DNA of 64,000 bases from Pseudoalteromonas prydzensis (lineage in GTDB: Bacteria; Pseudomonadota; Gammaproteobacteria; Enterobacterales; Alteromonadaceae), in contig NZ_BDDT01000003.1 in the NCBI RefSeq assembly GCF_001661495.1, forward strand, positions 186,001 to 250,000, read 5' to 3'. The notes under the pieces are model-generated. The model was not told the DNA's origin. It made no database searches and saw only the letters and a list, made by a program, of their open reading frames with translations. A program made the position numbers and the translations under genes. This document shows, piece by piece, positions 63,336-64,000 of the stretch (positions are counted from its first letter, which is position 1; the number at the start of each line of letters is the position of its first letter).

Positions 63336-64000
63336 TTGTAATTCCCGCGCGTTACGCGTCTAGCCGATTACCGGGTAAGCCATTAGCGGATATTTGTGGC
63401 AAACCGATGATCCAACACGTGTACGAAAAAGCAATGGCAGCGGGGGCAAGTAAAGTGGTTATTGCAACCGATCATCAAAAAGTGTTCGATGCGGTAAGTT
63501 TATTCACTAAAGATGTATTAATGACCAGTGAAGACCATCAGTCGGGCACTGAACGCCTTGCCCAAGTGATGGAGTTACTGGCATTAGCTGATGATACAAT
63601 TGTTGTTAACGTACAAGGCGATGAGCCGTTGTTAGCTTCAGAAAATGTAGCGCAAGTTGCTGCATTGCTTGCAGATTCGTCTGCGCCAATGGCGACTTTA
63701 AGTGTTGCCATTGATGACATCGCAGAAGTACTCAACCCTAATGCTGTAAAAGTGGTTAGCGATATCAATAAAAATGCTTTGTATTTTTCTCGTGCTAGCA
63801 TTCCTTTTGATCGCAGTAACATGATGGATGCCGCAAATAACCATCAGCTAAATACCGCGAACTACCAACGTCATGTGGGTATTTATGCTTATAGAGCAGG
63901 GTTTATTAAGCAATACATTAAATTAGCACCTTCGCCGCTTGAGCAACTAGAATCATTAGAGCAGTTACGCGTACTTTACCATGGTCATCAAATTAAAATT
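63323..64000 (+). CDS. kdsB: CMP-Kdo synthetase KdsB (3' end outside the window)
   Basis: The frame starts at GTG 63323, inside the last 13 bases of the Trm112 gene, and is open to the window end (226 codons of about 250). It encodes [20 protein letters not shown], the nucleotide-binding start of KdsB, then [19 protein letters not shown] and [14 protein letters not shown]. The enzyme activates Kdo as CMP-Kdo for lipopolysaccharide. The overlap with ycaR indicates translational coupling. No ATG alternative is available near the conserved N-terminus. Confidence 0.95.
   Translation, partial: MEFVVVIPARYASSRLPGKPLADICGKPMIQHVYEKAMAAGASKVVIATDHQKVFDAVSLFTKDVLMTSEDHQSGTERLAQVMELLALADDTIVVNVQGDEPLLASENVAQVAALLADSSAPMATLSVAIDDIAEVLNPNAVKVVSDINKNALYFSRASIPFDRSNMMDAANNHQLNTANYQRHVGIYAYRAGFIKQYIKLAPSPLEQLESLEQLRVLYHGHQIKI

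Noticed and set aside
1..64000. Mobile elements, prophage, integrase genes, CRISPR arrays or defence islands
   Set aside because: No transposase, integrase, phage structural gene, regularly spaced repeats or restriction genes were seen; gene order is that of the core chromosome throughout.

Overview
The window is a stretch of chromosomal core genome from a marine gammaproteobacterium of the order Alteromonadales, most likely Pseudoalteromonas or a close relative. This rests on gene content and order (yciK, a VolA-like lipase, sohB and topA together; tusDCBE; yebR, proQ and prc; pyrD, zapC, rlmL and uup; comEC, msbA, lpxK, a Trm112 gene and kdsB), on low GC content by eye, on the 1613-residue glutamate dehydrogenase, and on the DUF1302/DUF1329/BNR/RND cluster. 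No insertion sequence, prophage, integron or CRISPR array is visible. The ends cut through two genes: a secreted metallopeptidase-like gene on the left and kdsB on the right.

Layout. 1-8.5 kb: metallopeptidase-like fragment, a dimeric-type isocitrate dehydrogenase whose coenzyme pocket looks NAD-type, a small hypothetical gene, yciK, a VolA-like lipase lipoprotein, sohB and an acidic amino acid symporter. 8.7-18.5 kb: a large Ig-like lipoprotein, topA with a lysine-rich tail, a small periplasmic protein, a YqhA-type membrane protein and a two-gene ABC exporter. 18.6-21.6 kb: a sigma-54 activator followed by a CcoG/RdxA-like iron-sulfur protein; three copies of a 16-bp dyad and a well-spaced -24/-12 promoter tie the two together. 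21.6-28.3 kb: a hypothetical gene, an M14 peptidase, a PilZ-like protein, a diguanylate cyclase, rluE, the tusDCBE sulfur relay and a YccA-family protein. 28.5-37.4 kb: two tRNA-Ser(UGA) genes, a membrane protein, free methionine sulfoxide reductase, proQ, prc, nhaC, pepN and a DUF2835 gene.

37.4-44.6 kb holds a four-gene envelope cluster: a DUF1302 outer-membrane protein, a DUF1329 periplasmic protein, a BNR/YCF48-like protein and an RND transporter. It looks like a trans-envelope route for a hydrophobic substrate whose chemistry is not known. An 18-bp dyad lies in its leader, and part of it resembles a site upstream of the VolA-like lipase. 44.8-64 kb is housekeeping: NAD-glutamate dehydrogenase, pyrD, zapC, rlmL, a glutaredoxin-like gene, uup, a DUF3466 gene, a DUF2062 gene, comEC, msbA, lpxK, a Trm112 gene and kdsB, the last four linked by short overlaps for lipid A-Kdo synthesis and export.

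Several genes need TTG or GTG starts (sohB, tusD, nhaC, rlmL, comEC, lpxK, kdsB). Start choices are explained in each entry. All family assignments come from recalled sequence patterns; no database search was run.
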